Below, piece after piece: positions 22,271 through 32,719 of a DNA stretch of 64,000 bases. Below the pieces are notes generated by a model that had not been told where the DNA came from, ran no database searches, and saw only the letters and a program-made list of their open reading frames with translations. The stretch's first letter is position 1. Each line of letters starts with the position of its first letter. A program made the position numbers and the translations under genes. The stretch is taken from assembly GCA_905221605.1 (NCBI GenBank), contig CAJNDS010002249.1:156001-220000 (forward strand), in the 5' to 3' direction. The DNA comes from Symbiodinium natans (Eukaryota > Sar > Dinophyceae > Suessiales > Symbiodiniaceae).

Positions 22271-22534
22271 GATGATTCTGCTGAAGGGGGGGGTGCTAGG
22301 GGGGGGAGCCTATTCTTCACAGCCCTCAAGCACAAGGAATCGCAAGAAGACCTGACAATCATCTCGCGCAGCCAATAGCAAGTACAAGATTTATCCCGCA
22401 ACTGGCGGCTCCCCACCCCAAACTTTCAAACCCTCATGCTCTTCTTTCTTGATAATAGTCTGTGCCCGTCTCTGCAAGGCTCTTCTACTGCTTTGGGCTT
22501 AGGACTCAGACATTGCAATGCTACAATCCTTCAT

Positions 22535-22596
22535 GGGGATAATCGTAGCCCCATTGTAATCCCTATTCAGGACTGTTAGTATAAAGGGGGAACACG
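22535..22596. mobile_element. Family B fragment
   Basis: Right half of a family B element (GGACTGTTAGTATAAAGGGG then GAACACGCC) with a shortened left part, just downstream of the ankyrin gene. Confidence 0.5.
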
Positions 22597-22673
22597 CCCG
22601 AAAGGTCCTGGTGGTAGGCCCTCTCCTCCTTTTGGAGGCATCTGTTTCGGGCTTAGACGCCACCCTGCAACCT

Positions 22674-22760
22674 AAACCCTAAAACCGAATCCCTAAACCC
22701 TAAACCCCAAACCCCAAACCCCAACCCCCAAACCCGAATCCGAAACCCTGGGTGCAGGCT
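22674..22760. repeat. Degenerate C-strand telomere-like tract
   Basis: CCCTAAA drifting to CCCCAAA and CCCCAACC. A second short tract is at 22810-22856. No gene is visible from 22271 to 24330. Confidence 0.85.
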
Positions 22761-22958
22761 TTAGGGTCAAAACCCCGGGAGCCCTTATGCATGTTTGGCT
22801 TAAGATTATCACCCTAAACCCTAAGCCCTGAGCCCTAAGCCCTAAGCCCTAAACCGCTATCTCGTCTAGGAAAAAGATGGATTTAGGGCTGGGTGTCTAG
22901 AGGGCTTACAGGGCCAAGCTAGTGTGTGTTTGTTTATAAAAGTAAATAAATAAAGAAA

Positions 22959-23090
22959 CATACATACATACATACATACATACATACATACATACATACA
23001 TACATACATACATACATACATACATACATACATACATACATACATACATACATACATACATACATACACACATACACACATACATACATA
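22959..23090. repeat. (TACA)n microsatellite
   Basis: About 27 tandem TACA units (22959-23068), then a short TA tract. Frames over it (repeated MYVC) are artefacts. Confidence 0.95.
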
Positions 23091-23439
23091 TATATATATC
23101 TATATATGCATAATAAGTATATTTATGCTGTCTATGTACATACATCGAAAACATTGAAGGCAAGTAGAAACTTGGGGTAGATCTGTGTAAGCTCTTGTAG
23201 ATGAGACCTTGCGGGCGCTTGCCAAATTCGCGTTGAACTCGGAGGAAATTGGCAAACCTCTGGGGCTTCGGGTTTAGGGTTACAATTGGGGCGTAGCTCC
23301 TAAGCTTTTTAGCCCTTAAATCCTATACCCAGAGCCCTAAACCATAAAATCTTGTTGGGCCTTGGGGCCTTGGTCGGGTTTTGGGTTTGGTTCGGTTTCA
23401 GAGGCTTGGGTCGCTCCCAGAATAAGCTCCACAAAGCCC

Positions 23440-24015
23440 TCCCTGAACCCTAAACCCTATATCCTAACCCTAAACCGTAAACGGTATACCTCACAAATCC
23501 CGAACGCTTTTTGGGGGGAGTCGCAGCATGAGCCTGTGATTTGCACTGCGGTCGTCCTATCCTTCATTCTGCTTTGGTGAGGCCCCCCCCTAAACCCTGA
23601 ACCTTAAACCCTAAACTCTAAATCCCTAAACCCCCTAAGCCTTGAACCCTGAACCCTAAACCCCTAAATTCCTAACCCTAAACCCGAAACCCTAAACCCT
23701 AAACCCTAAACCCTTAATGGTATACCCCTTGTCCCCTTCTCTCCGGGGGAGTATCAGCCCGAAACTCTCGGACTCGACGCATCTCGAGGCTCCAGGTGGT
23801 GCCCTCAACTTAGGGTTTAGGGTTTAGGGTTTAGGGTTTCGGGACGCCAAACCCTAAGCCCTAAATCTGCAAATCCCCCACAAGAGGAGCAACACCAACA
23901 CACCCTGAACATGGAGTCCCAAGCCTTGAAATCCTTAAGGGTTTAGGGTTTAGGGTTTGGGGTTTAGGGTTTAGGGTTTAGGTTAGGGTTTGCCTGAAGG
24001 CGCGAATGTAATTCT
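23440..24015. repeat. Telomere-like arrays
   Basis: C-strand at 23586-23720 (degenerate then intact), G-strand at 23812-23842 and 23938-23990, with short C-strand pieces near 23445-23485. Confidence 0.85.
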
Positions 24016-24065
24016 TTTAGGGTCCATAGAGTTTAGGGTTCAAGATTCAGTGTTTATGGTTTACG

Positions 24066-24173
24066 GTAACTTGAAGGCTTTAATGTAGTTGCTTATTTTG
24101 GGATAGTTATAGGGGATTCTAGCATACTACTCCAAAACTCTCAAGAGGTGTCACATAGGAGCCTTTGGGTAAA
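24066..24173. mobile_element. Family C element
   Basis: TAACTTGAAGGCTTTAATGT to CACATAGGAGCCTTTGGGTA, with the core GGGGATTCTAGCATACTACT. Confidence 0.65.
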
Positions 24174-24336
24174 TCTTAAACCTTAATGGCCGTTTCTCTA
24201 CGTTAAGGTTTTTTTGAGTCCTGACTATAAGGCGGCCCCTCATATTTGGGGAACCACAAAAAGGGACCTATTGTTGAGAACTGACCACCCTAAACCCTAA
24301 ACCCTAAACCCTAAACCCCGAACCCTTCAACTCCAG

Positions 24337-24424
24337 ATCAAGCTGTCTGTGTCGCCAAGGTCGACGTTGGCGCGGAGGGCTGCGAGATGGCATGCCGCAG
24401 TGGAGATCACTCCAGTGGAGGCAG
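24337..24424 (+). CDS. Candidate exon, unknown protein
   Basis: After CAACTCCAG the frame reads DQAVCVAKVDVGAEGCEMAC then RSGDHSSGG. Sits directly after a CCCTAAA array (24292-24320). GC-rich and protein-like; family not recognised. Confidence 0.4.
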
Positions 24425-24454
24425 GATTTAGGGCCGAAAGGGTTTAGGGTCCAA

Positions 24455-24680
24455 ACCCTAAACCCTAAACCCTAAACCCTAAACCCTAAACCCTGGGTGC
24501 CAGGGTGCTTCGGGCTGATCAGGGTTTCGCGCTCGCAAGGTTTAGGCATTCCGTGGGCTTCTGGAGTTGTTTTAAAAGCCCTAAACCCTAAACCCTAAAC
24601 CCCAAAAAAGAGCTTGGGGTTTTAGATTTCGTTTAGGGTTTAGGGGTTTAGGGAGCTTGGGGTTTAGATTTCGGGTTCGT
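24455..24680. repeat. Telomere-like arrays
   Basis: C-strand at 24455-24497 and 24580-24602; G-strand variant units at 24628-24665. Confidence 0.9.
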
Positions 24681-24916
24681 GGCCTGAGACAGCTTTGTGG
24701 CCTCTGGGTGGTGGTTTTATTTCGGGGATAAGGCATGTCAGAAGTATGCAAACCCTAGACCCTAAGCCCTACCTTTAGAACAAAAAAGAAATACTTTTTT
24801 GCAGGTTCTTCTTATAAAACCCTTGTAGGATTCTTAGGTAACCTCCAAAAAAAGTAGGTTTCGGCCTATATCTAACCAAAACAAGAAACCACATTAGAGC
24901 CTTCGTAAACAACCCA

Positions 24917-25016
24917 ACGGCTCCTCTGTAGTGTCTTTGGGGGGGGGGGGGGGGGGGGGGAAAGTATACTAGAATCCCTTTCAACTAACCCAAAAGAGGA
25001 ATTACATAGGAGCCTT
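24917..25016. mobile_element. Family C element with poly-G insertion
   Basis: CGGCTCCTCTGTAGTGTCTT to GGAATTACATAGGAGCCTTC; a G run (24940-24960) occupies the usual TTTGGGGTAG position. Between 25020 and 25500 I see no confident gene; the minus-strand frame at 25106-25414 lacks recognisable features. Confidence 0.65.
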
Positions 25017-25508
25017 CAGTTAGACCCTCTAAACCGCCAGCTACTTCCCCGGTTTGCTTTTCAGGTATGCCGTCCGTTCTTCTGAAAAGTGAAGTAGGTA
25101 ATTGCTCAACTGGCGTGGCTTCTGAAAAGTCCCTCTACATCGCACGCATCTTTCCCTATAGCTCTAGCAACAACCAGAATTTGTTTCACTGAGATAGAGC
25201 TCACTGAGATAGAGTTCAAGATGCATACTAGAAACATATCTACCGCATCGGAGAAAGATGCTGAAGATGTCTTTAGTTTTGTTTTTGTCCACCATACTCC
25301 CTGACTCTTCGAGCACGTGTATGTGTGCGTGGCTGCAGTGACAAACAGTGACGGGAGGGTAGGGTTTAGGACCCCCGCGGTAACCTCTGCACCCTTAGGA
25401 AAGCATAGCTGCACGCAAGAGTCAGCAGTTAATAAGGTCTAGTCACCTCTTGTTCTCGTGGTAGTGAGGTGATAGGTAAGCTTTGATCCTAAACCCCAAA
25501 CCTTTCAG

Positions 25509-25592
25509 AAAAAAGCACGAAATGTCCGGTGCAGGGGCAGATTGTGGTTTCTACTTCACGGGGAGCTACACCGACATGACGGCGCCCAGACT
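25509..25592 (+). CDS. Candidate first coding exon
   Basis: After CCTTTCAG comes a short leader and an ATG at 25522 starting MSGAGADCGFYFTGSYTDMT then APRL. Could be a start exon (the CTTTCAG could accept a spliced leader, inference). Unrecognised. Confidence 0.4.
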
Positions 25593-25596
25593 CGGG

Positions 25597-25685
25597 TTCA
25601 GGGTTTAGGGTTTAGGGTTTGGGGTTTGGGGTTTGGGGTTTGGGGTTTGGGGTTTGGGGTTTGGGGTTTGGGGTTTGGGGTTTAG
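25597..25685. repeat. TTTGGGG variant array
   Basis: After two TTTAGGG units the array switches to about nine near-perfect TTTGGGG units. A related (TTTGGGGTTCAGGG)n tract follows at 25917-25975. Confidence 0.95.
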
Positions 25686-26321
25686 GACGTGAACCTTACA
25701 CCCTCAACCCACTCTTTCGGGATCGGTCGGAGGTGCCATTTGGGAATCTCCAAGATTTTGAGGCTTTTGAGAGTTTAAGCGTTTGGGGTTGAGCATGTTA
25801 TTGCTCGGGGTAGGGGTCTATATAGGGCTCTCACTGCATGGCTCCATGACTTCAAGACCACAGAAGCTCGCACCAGCACCGCCTTTTTGACTCCGAGCGT
25901 CACCAAGAAAACTGGGTTTGGGGTTCAGGGTTTGGGGTTCAGGGTTTGGGGTTCAGGGTTTAGGGTTTAGGGTGTAGGTTTTAGGCAGTTTTAGGGTTCA
26001 GGGGTTTTCGGGGTTCTTAGACAAAGCAAATCGCAAGTTCGGCCTTTGGCTTTTGTAAGCACTTCGCAAAAGCCGCCCCGCAGCCACTTCGTAGGCAAGA
26101 TTCCCTTCATAAGCACACCGCAAGCAGCTCGCACCGCCTGCGCATCCTTTCAGAGGTGCTCCCCTACACACAAGGTATCGCGCTACAGCAGTGGCCCCAA
26201 TAAGGGACCATCATTTCCGCCATATGCAGAGGCCCCGCAGCTTGAGCCGAAATCCATAGACTCTGACCGGTCCCTTATGACTCCCTAGCCCGTGCGCTTG
26301 AAGAGGAGTAAGGCTTACTCG

Positions 26322-26912
26322 GAGTAAGGGTTTAGGGTTTAGGCTTTAGGCTTTAGGGTTTAGGGTTTAGGGTTTAGGGTTTAGGGTAAGAGTGACCAAG
26401 ATACCCTTTAAACAGGACATGTTCCTAATGCACAGTGCGGTGCATTTCCCCGTTCTTCATGATTTTTCATGGCATACAAAGCCTTAATCCTAGGTAGGAT
26501 GAGGGGGACCCTTAAAAGGGAACCCCTTCTTAACGCTCTTCTGGCTCTCGTAAACAGGGACCTTATTCAGAGGGTCTATATCCCCAAGGGTCCCCCTAAT
26601 CCTATCCCCAACTTAAAGGTTCCTTAGGTCGGGCCCTGATGTGCATCGTCCCTTGTTGGGCTAGGGAGTCAGGGATTCTAGTGCACTACCCCAACAAGGT
26701 ACTGGGATCCTAAACCCTAAACCCTGAACCCTAAACCCTAAACCCTAAACCCTAAACCCGGCCTTTAGGTAGCGCTAAGGGGGTCTTGTGAGGTTTGCCG
26801 GCTGTACAGCAGCTGTGGCAGCCTCGTGCAGGAGGTGAACAGCCATGGGGAGCTGTAGCTCAACTGTCTTTCAGGAGTGCAGGGTTTAGGGTTTAGGGTT
26901 TAGGGTTTAGGG
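26322..26912. repeat. Telomere-like arrays, one inside a family C remnant
   Basis: G-strand at 26326-26388 and 26880-26912; C-strand at 26709-26760. The latter interrupts a family C remnant (26640-26778), whose core GATTCTAGTGCACTACCCC and end GCCTTTAGGTAG lie on either side. Confidence 0.8.
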
Positions 26913-27113
26913 TGAGATCGTGGTAGCTAGAACGTGAGCCGTAAACGCAGGCACTCCAAACAAGGGGTCAGGGGTTTAGGGGTTGGATTCAGAGTTTAGT
27001 TACGTAAACAGCTTTATGTTTACTCTATAATCCTATTAGGGTACCTTAGTCGCAAGTACTCATGTATGGGTTCTTCGAGGTGTTAACAGCTCAACCCTGC
27101 ACCGAAAGCCCAG

Positions 27114-27180
27114 GTACGCCGTGATGAAGGAGGAGGCATGCCTTGTGGCGGATGCTTTGTCGAAGCAGACAGAAGCTGCA
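27114..27180 (+). CDS. Candidate micro-exon
   Basis: After GCCCAG the frame reads RYAVMKEEACLVADALSKQT then EAA and runs into a CCCTAAA array (27179-27238). Helical, charged composition; unrecognised. Confidence 0.4.
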
Positions 27181-27403
27181 CCCTAAACCCTAAACCCTAA
27201 GCCCTAAGCCCTAAGCCCTAAACCCTAAACCCTAAACCGCTAGTGTAGAAGGCGGCAGTCCGCAATTTTTTCTGTAGCCAAGCACTCAAGGTAGGACTAA
27301 CCTCTAAAACCCTCAAACCCTAGACCCGAAGGCACTTCAGCCCTCGAACCCTCAATCGTCAACCCTGGAGACCACATGAACTCTACAACTTGTTTAGGGT
27401 TAC

Positions 27404-27429
27404 AAAGGAACCTTATATACACTCACCAA
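27404..27429. repeat. Left copy of repeat bracketing the satellite block
   Basis: AAAGGAACCTTATATACACT followed by CACCAA recurs at 29865-29891. The two direct copies bracket the composite satellite. Confidence 0.7.
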
Positions 27430-27999
27430 TAACAGTAATGTAAACCCTACTTCATATAGGGTTACAATACGTCGGAGCATGCGGCCCGCGGTAGGATGTT
27501 ACAGGGTTCCTTCGGGGACAATCGAACCCGAAAAGGATTCATGGTTCTCATACCTTACCAGGACGTAGTGTAGCAGAAGGTATATGAAGTAGGGTATATA
27601 TTCCAATATTAACTAGACACCGATTATCCCGAAAGCAATCAGTGCGAAGGTATCAACTGACACGTAGAGTTGGTTGTGTTGTCAGTGCGGTGATCGTGGT
27701 GTGGTGTAGTAGGATAGGAAGCAGGTGTCGCGTCGACAGCGAAAAGGACGCGAAACGCAAAGAAGATGGAATAGAATAGGCAGTGTAGAGAGGCCGTGTA
27801 TAGCTGAGGCGATGGTAGCGCGATGACGGCAATGGGGTGATACCACGTACACATGCCAGCATGCAAAAGTCCCACATGGCCTGAGGCGCCTGCTGCCATG
27901 TTGTGAACAGATCAAAGCATAGCTCTGCATGAGCGCAGGACAAGATGTCATCCGCAATGATTGCGCGCCCACACGAGAGCCGTCGCGCTATTTGCTGCG

Positions 28000-28680
28000 C
28001 CGTTTTCGAAGCTCCAGAGTTCCGCGCCCACGGTGTTTGCGAGGTTTTCGAAGCCCCGGAGTTCCGCGCCCACGGTATTTGCGAGGTTTTCGAAGCCCCA
28101 GAGTTCCGCGCCCACGGTATTTGCGACGTTTTCGAAGCCCCATGAGTTCCGCGCCCACGGTATTTGCGACGTTGTCGAAGCCCCAGAGTTCCGCGCCCAC
28201 GGTATTTGCGAGGTTTTCGAAGCTCCAGAGTTCCGCGCCCACGGTGTTTGTGAGGTTTTCGAAGCCCCAGAGTTCCGCGCCCACGGTATTTGCGACGTTT
28301 TCGAAGCCCCAGAGTTCCGCGCCCACGGTATTTGCGACGTTTTCGAAGCCCCAGAGTTCCGCGCCCACGGTATTTGCGACGTTTTCGAAGCCCCAGAGTT
28401 CCGCGCCCACGGTATTTGCGACGTTTTCGAAGCCCCAGAGTTCCGCGCCCACGGTATTTGCGACGTTTTCGAAGCCCCAGAGTTCCGTGCCCCAGACGTT
28501 CCGTTCCGTGCCCACGGTATTTGCGACGCTTTCGAAGCCCCAGAGTTCCGCGCCCGCGGTATTTGCGACGTTTTCGACGCCCCAGAGTTCCGCGCCCACG
28601 GTATTTGCGACCCTTTCGAAGCCCCAGAGTTCCGCGCCGATATTTGCGAGGGTTTCGACACCGCGGAGTTCGAGTCCCAC
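28000..28680. repeat. 42-bp tandem repeat (about 15 units)
   Basis: Unit contains GAGTTCCGCGCCCACGGTAT followed by TTGCGACGTTTTCGAAGCCCCA. Because 42 is a multiple of three, a plus frame repeats EAPEFRAHGICDVF and several other frames, including on the minus strand, are also open. Units are 85-100% alike by eye. Most likely a satellite and not a gene, although a low-complexity secreted or structural protein cannot be excluded. Confidence 0.9.
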
Positions 28681-28921
28681 GGCGTACTACGTTTGTACTA
28701 CAGAAAGTCGACTTTCTACTACAAAAGTCGACTTTCCCGCCACGGCAGCTCCGGGCGTCCGCGGCGTACTACGTTTGTACTACAAAAGTCGACTTTCCGG
28801 CCACGGCAGCTCCGGGCGTCCGCGGCGTACTACGTTTGTACTACAAAAAGTCGACTCTCCAGCCACGGCAGCTCCGGGCGTCCGCGGCGTACTACGTTTG
28901 TACTACAAAAGTCGACTTTCC
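28681..28921. repeat. About 62-bp tandem repeat (4 units)
   Basis: Unit begins GGCGTACTACGTTTGTACTA and includes AAAAGTCGACTTTCC (palindromic AAAGTCGACTTT) and CACGGCAGCTCCGGGCGTCC. Starts at 28681, 28763, 28824 and 28886. Abuts the 42-bp array. Confidence 0.9.
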
Positions 28922-29172
28922 AGGAGAGGAAGAAGAAAAGAAGAGCAGAGGAAGAGGAGAGGAAGAGGAGAGGAAGAGGAAGAGGAGAGGAAGAGGAGAG
29001 GAAGAGGAGAGGAAGAGCAGAGGAAGAGCAGAGGAAGAGGAGAGGAAGAGGAGAGGAGAGGAAGAGGAGAGGAAGAGAGGAAGAGGAAAAGAAGAGGAAA
29101 AGAAGAGCAGAGGAAGAGGAAAAGAAGAGCAGAGGAAGAGGAGAGGAAGAGGAGAGGAAGAGGTGAGGAAGG
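28922..29172. repeat. Purine-rich GGAAGAGGAGA tract
   Basis: About 250 bases of almost pure A/G with GAGGAAGAGCAGAGGAAGAG phrasing. Gives an EEEERKRRG-type translation that looks like an artefact of composition. Confidence 0.95.
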
Positions 29173-29184
29173 GTCCGACACGCA

Positions 29185-29640
29185 CGATCCCCGCAGAGGG
29201 TGCACGACCACGCTTGAAAATACGCAAAAACGCACACGCGCGATCCCCGCAGAGGGTGTGCGAAGCAAGTTGTACAATGCGCAAAAACGCACAGCGGGAG
29301 CGCTCCGACACGCACGATCCCCGCAGACGGTGCGCGGGCGCAAATCCACATGCGCAAAAACGCACAGCGGGAGCGCTCCGACACGCGCGATCCCCGCAGA
29401 GGGTGCGCGGGCGCAAATCCACATGCGCAAAAACGCACAGCGGGAGCGCTCCGACACGCACGATCCCCGCAGAGGGTGCGCGGGCGCAAATCCACATGCG
29501 CAAAAACGCACAGCGGGAGCGCTCCGACACGCACGATCCCCGCAGAGGGCGCGCGGGCGCACATCTAAATGCGCAAAAACGCACAGCGGGAGCGCTCCGA
29601 CACGCACGATCCCCGCAGAGGGGTGCATCGCGCTAGCCGC
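29185..29640. repeat. 73-bp tandem repeat (about 6 units)
   Basis: GCGCAAAAACGCACAGCGGG recurs at 29279, 29352, 29425, 29498 and 29571, a constant 73-bp step. The unit is not a multiple of three, yet long frames stay open because the unit lacks stops in several frames. Confidence 0.92.
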
Positions 29641-29659
29641 GGCGAAACCCACCCCAGCC

Positions 29660-29820
29660 TAAGAAATAAGAGAGAATTTAATAGCGGAAGTGATGTGATG
29701 GTACTGTGGTGATGGTAGTGTGGAGATTGGAGTGTGGTGATTGTAGTGTGGTGATGGTAGTGTGGTGATGGTAGTGTGGTGATTGGAGTGTGGTGATTGT
29801 AGTGTGGTGATGGTAGGTTG
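29660..29820. repeat. GTGGTGATGGTAGT minisatellite
   Basis: Interleaved GTGGTGATGGTAGT and GTGGTGATTGTAGT units over 29695-29815, directly after the GC-rich satellite. Confidence 0.85.
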
Positions 29821-29861
29821 ACGTTTTTTTTTTTCCGAAGAACCCTTCGCTGAAGCTTTCG

Positions 29862-29963
29862 GGAAAAAGGAACCTTATATACACTCACCAAGAACAGGTA
29901 TATCCCTAAACCCTAAACCCTAAATATTGGTGAGTGTGTATATTGGGTGTCCTTTTTTGGGTA
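29862..29963. mobile_element. Foldback element with telomere-like core
   Basis: AAAAAGGAACCTTATATACA followed by CTCACCAA pairs with the inverted TTGGTGAGTGTGTATATTGG and GTGTCCTTTTTT at 29926-29961. Three CCCTAAA units (29904-29925) sit in the loop. Confidence 0.65.
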
Positions 29964-30161
29964 CAAGAAATATACACCCTACCTCATATCCTAAACATAG
30001 TCCCCGTGAAAAGGTCGTAACCCTGAACCCCCTCAGCACAAAACTCCGCACCCTACACACCCTAAAACCCAGCAACCTTGTAACCCCGCACAGCCTTTAA
30101 ACCCCATAAGCCGTCTTCCGCTAGGGCTTATGGGCGTTTAGGGCCTACAGGGTATAAACAG

Positions 30162-30250
30162 ATTATTGTGTGTGTGTCTGTCTGTCTGTGTCTCTGTGTC
30201 TCTGTGTCTCTGTGTCTCTGTGTCTCTGTGTCTCTGTGTCTCTGTGTGTG
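30162..30250. repeat. (TGTGTCTC)n microsatellite
   Basis: TGTGTC/TCTGTG units repeated about ten times. Frames over it are artefacts. Confidence 0.95.
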
Positions 30251-30302
30251 TTTGTGGGGCCTTTGGGGGGGGGGGAGGTTTGGCTTTAGAGATCCCACTT
30301 GC

Positions 30303-30416
30303 AGGTTCATGGGTACTTGTAACCCCAATTATAAGTCTACGTACAAGCCCCCTACATCCCCTGAGTAGGCTATCACTAGCAACTTGGGGTGAGAAGTACC
30401 CATGAACCTCCAAGTA
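30303..30416. mobile_element. Family D foldback element, copy 3
   Basis: CAGGTTCATGGGTACTTGTA at the left and AAGTACCCATGAACCTCCAA at the right, with a poorly conserved centre. Confidence 0.7.
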
Positions 30417-30731
30417 GGGTTTTGCTCTAAGCCCTAAACCCTAAACCCTAAACCCTAAACTTGCTGGCCACAGAATTGGAGCGTTTGTAGGGCTTAAAGA
30501 TTGGGCTTGCCAGGTTTGTTCAGGCCTAACCCCCTCGAAAACGCCTAGAAGCCCTGTGAAGCTTGAAAACCCCCATAAGCCCTCCAAACCGTATAGGGTT
30601 TTGGTTACTTTAGGGTAAATTGTTGTCCCATTGGAGCATGTGCTACATCAGCGCCTAAACCCTAAGCCCCGAAACCCTCATTAAATCCCTATAGGCCCTG
30701 GCCAGCATCACCACGGCTTAACAGCTACTCT

Positions 30732-30829
30732 AAGATACCTGAAGGCTCCTATGTAGTACCTTTCTTGGGGTAGTATGCTAGAATCCCTTTAACAAACCCC
30801 AAAAGGAACTACATCAGAGCCCTCAGGTA
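30732..30829. mobile_element. Family C element, well-preserved copy
   Basis: ACCTGAAGGCTCCTATGTAG to GGAACTACATCAGAGCCCTC then AGGT: near-perfect inverted ends around GTAGTATGCTAGAATCCC. A good reference copy for the family. A poly-G run follows at 30882-30898. Confidence 0.75.
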
Positions 30830-31064
30830 AGATAGGTGTCAGGGATTCCAGGGTGAGACGCTCTGCGCATGAAAGGCTGCGGGGGGGGGGGGGGGGGGTG
30901 GTCAGAGAGCGGCGGGGCATGTCATTTTAGCTTGGGGTGCCTAGAAAGGGTTTAGGTTTTATGGTCTAGGGTTTAGGGTTGATTCCAGCTGGATGGTTTG
31001 AGTCTACGGCTATGAATCCTAGAACCCTAAACCCGAACACCCGAGGATCCAGAAGCCTGCAAAG

Positions 31065-31293
31065 CTCACAAGCGTGAACAGTGGCTGGCGGGCGATTTGG
31101 ACCCAGCAGCCCAGCTCCAACAGCAGAAGTTCCACGTGCGGGGTTTCATTCAAACCTGGGCAGTTGCATGGACAGCGCATGACCTGAAAGAAGCCCCTGA
31201 GCCCTGCAAGAAGCTCAGAAATAGTGATGACAAGCATGGCCCAAATCCTACAAGGCTTGCCAAAATGCCCATGAGCCCTGGGCCGAATCTTCT
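31065..31293 (+). CDS. Candidate 76-codon exon, unknown protein
   Basis: After CTGCAAAG the frame reads AHKREQWLAGDLDPAAQLQQ, continues with QKFHVRGFIQTWAVAWTAHD and ends near MSPGPNLL at the donor GTGAGG. Charged N-terminal helix, then a Trp-rich segment. The minus strand is open over 126 codons here but is less protein-like. Not recognised. Confidence 0.5.
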
Positions 31294-31473
31294 GTGAGGT
31301 GAGGGCTATCTCTTTTTGTGTTTTTTTCTGTCTGCTTATTATGACTTTTCGCTTGGAGCTGCCGTTAAGCCGGCCGATGGCTGCTTCAACGACCCCCACG
31401 CCCTGCCTTGTTGTAAGCCGTGCATGTTTGCTTCAAAGAACTGAAGGCACAAAAGCAGAGCCAAATCTGTAAC

Positions 31474-31575
31474 TTGGGATGTTCCCCCTTATACCAAAAG
31501 TCCTTAATCGGGATTATCGTACCCCTGATTAGAATCCCAACTAAGGACTGTTAGTCGAAGGGGGAACATCCCAAT
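31474..31575. mobile_element. Family B MITE with perfect 8-bp target duplication
   Basis: TTGGGATGTTCCCCCTTATA to GAAGGGGGAACATCCCAA; flanks TCTGTAAC at 31466-31473 and 31576-31583 are identical. Core GGGATTATCG/AGAATCCC. Best copy for defining the family. Confidence 0.85.
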
Positions 31576-31616
31576 TCTGTAACTGTACTTAGACAGCCTT
31601 TCAAGCTGTCACGATG

Positions 31617-31840
31617 CCTGGCTGAGGGCTCTAATGTAGCTCCACTTCATTTTGGGTTACTTACTAGGATGCCCAGTAGTACCCTTATTCCCTTTTTGGG
31701 GGGTTTAGGTTCCCTCATAAACCCCTTTAAGCAAAAAAGAGCACCCTTTTTAAGCCTTGGTTACTGGGCAGCCTAGCTTACAGGGGGTTCTAGTATACTA
31801 CCCCAAAAAGGTACTGCATGGAAGCCTTTCGGTGGCAATA
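31617..31840. mobile_element. Family C element split by family A
   Basis: Left part GGCTGAGGGCTCTAATGTAG (31619 on) and right part GGGGGTTCTAGTATACTACC to CTTTCGGTGG are halves of one family C copy. The family A element at 31664-31776 separates them, giving relative insertion order. Confidence 0.75.
31664..31776. mobile_element. Family A element with CTTA target duplication
   Basis: CTAGGATGCCCAGTAGTACC to GGTTACTGGGCAGCCTAG, 113 bp, flanked by CTTA at 31660-31663 and 31777-31780. TIR about 15 bp with one mismatch. Confidence 0.88.
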
Positions 31841-31954
31841 CTGCAAGTTGCGTGTCCTGAGCATAAACGCTTCTTTACAGCACTTGGAGCTGTGAAGCGC
31901 AAGTGAAAGGAGGAAGCATCAAAGGCTACGGTTCGCAGCTGCCACGCCCCTATG

Positions 31955-32375
31955 CGGGGTTTAGGGTTTAGGGTATAGGGTTTTGGGTTTAGGGTTTAGG
32001 ATATAGGGCTTAGGGTTTAGGGTTTAGGGCTTAGGGTTTAGGGTTTAGGGCTAAACCCGAAACCCTTGTAAAACCCTCACCTGTGCGGAGTATGGCATGT
32101 AGGACTTCCGGTAGGAGTACGAGTCGGAACACTACAGCCAAGCTCCAAAGTAGCTTGCTGGGGTTCGGGGTTAGGGTTAGGGTTTAGGGTTTAGGGTTTA
32201 GGGTTCAGGTTTTAGGGTTTGGGGTTTAGGGTGTAGGGTTTAGGGTTGACGGTTTAGAGTCTGGAAATCGGACACTGCCTGTATCAACCTTACCCAGCTC
32301 GAAGCTCTGAATCCTAAACCCCAAACCCCAAACCCCAAACCCTAAACCCTAAACCCTAAACCCTAAACCCGAACA
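31955..32375. repeat. Telomere-like arrays
   Basis: G-strand at 31955-32052 and 32166-32262; C-strand at 32311-32372 (first units CCCCAAA). Confidence 0.9.
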
Positions 32376-32380
32376 CCCCG

Positions 32381-32491
32381 AACGCCTTCCTTCAAGTGGC
32401 CGAGGTCGGCAGTTGCCTCTTCGAGGACCTCCTTGCGCAATGCGATTATTCACTGATTCATGGAGGCGCGATTCTCATGGGACTGATTCAG
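32381..32491 (+). CDS. Candidate exon, unknown protein
   Basis: Between two telomere-like arrays the frame reads NAFLQVAEVGSCLFEDLLAQ then CDYSLIHGGAILMGLIQ. Hydrophobic/amphipathic. Borders are not clear because both flanks are repeat. Confidence 0.4.
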
Positions 32492-32719
32492 GGTTTAGGG
32501 TTTAGTGTTTAGGGTTTATAGGGTTTAGGGTTGGTAGGTACCAAACAACAATACATACAGGGCTTCTTGGGGAGGTCTCTGGGCCTTATGGCCTTTAATA
32601 AACGGGCAAAGGCGCCTTTGTGATTTCTGCACCTGTGTCTAAGGTTTATACGGTTTTTTAAGGTTCAAGGCTGCTCCAGGTAAGCCATTCTTGCCGTGCT
32701 TAAGGGGGTCTCTGTCACG

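Larger units (their letters stand above)
27929..29662 (+). other. 577-codon open frame across four tandem arrays
   Basis: One plus-strand frame is open from 27929 to 29662, with comparably long frames (230-450 codons) in other frames and on the minus strand. Content follows the four arrays: EFRAHG-type repeats, a Tyr-rich part, an Arg/Glu tract, then RTIPAEG/KNAQRERSD repeats. No domain or splice signal. I treat it as non-coding GC-rich satellite unless transcripts show otherwise. Confidence 0.6.

Noticed and set aside
27948-28680. Long minus-strand frames (230-237 codons) over the 42-bp array
   Set aside because: They follow from a stop-free repeat unit whose length is a multiple of three; several frames are equally open.
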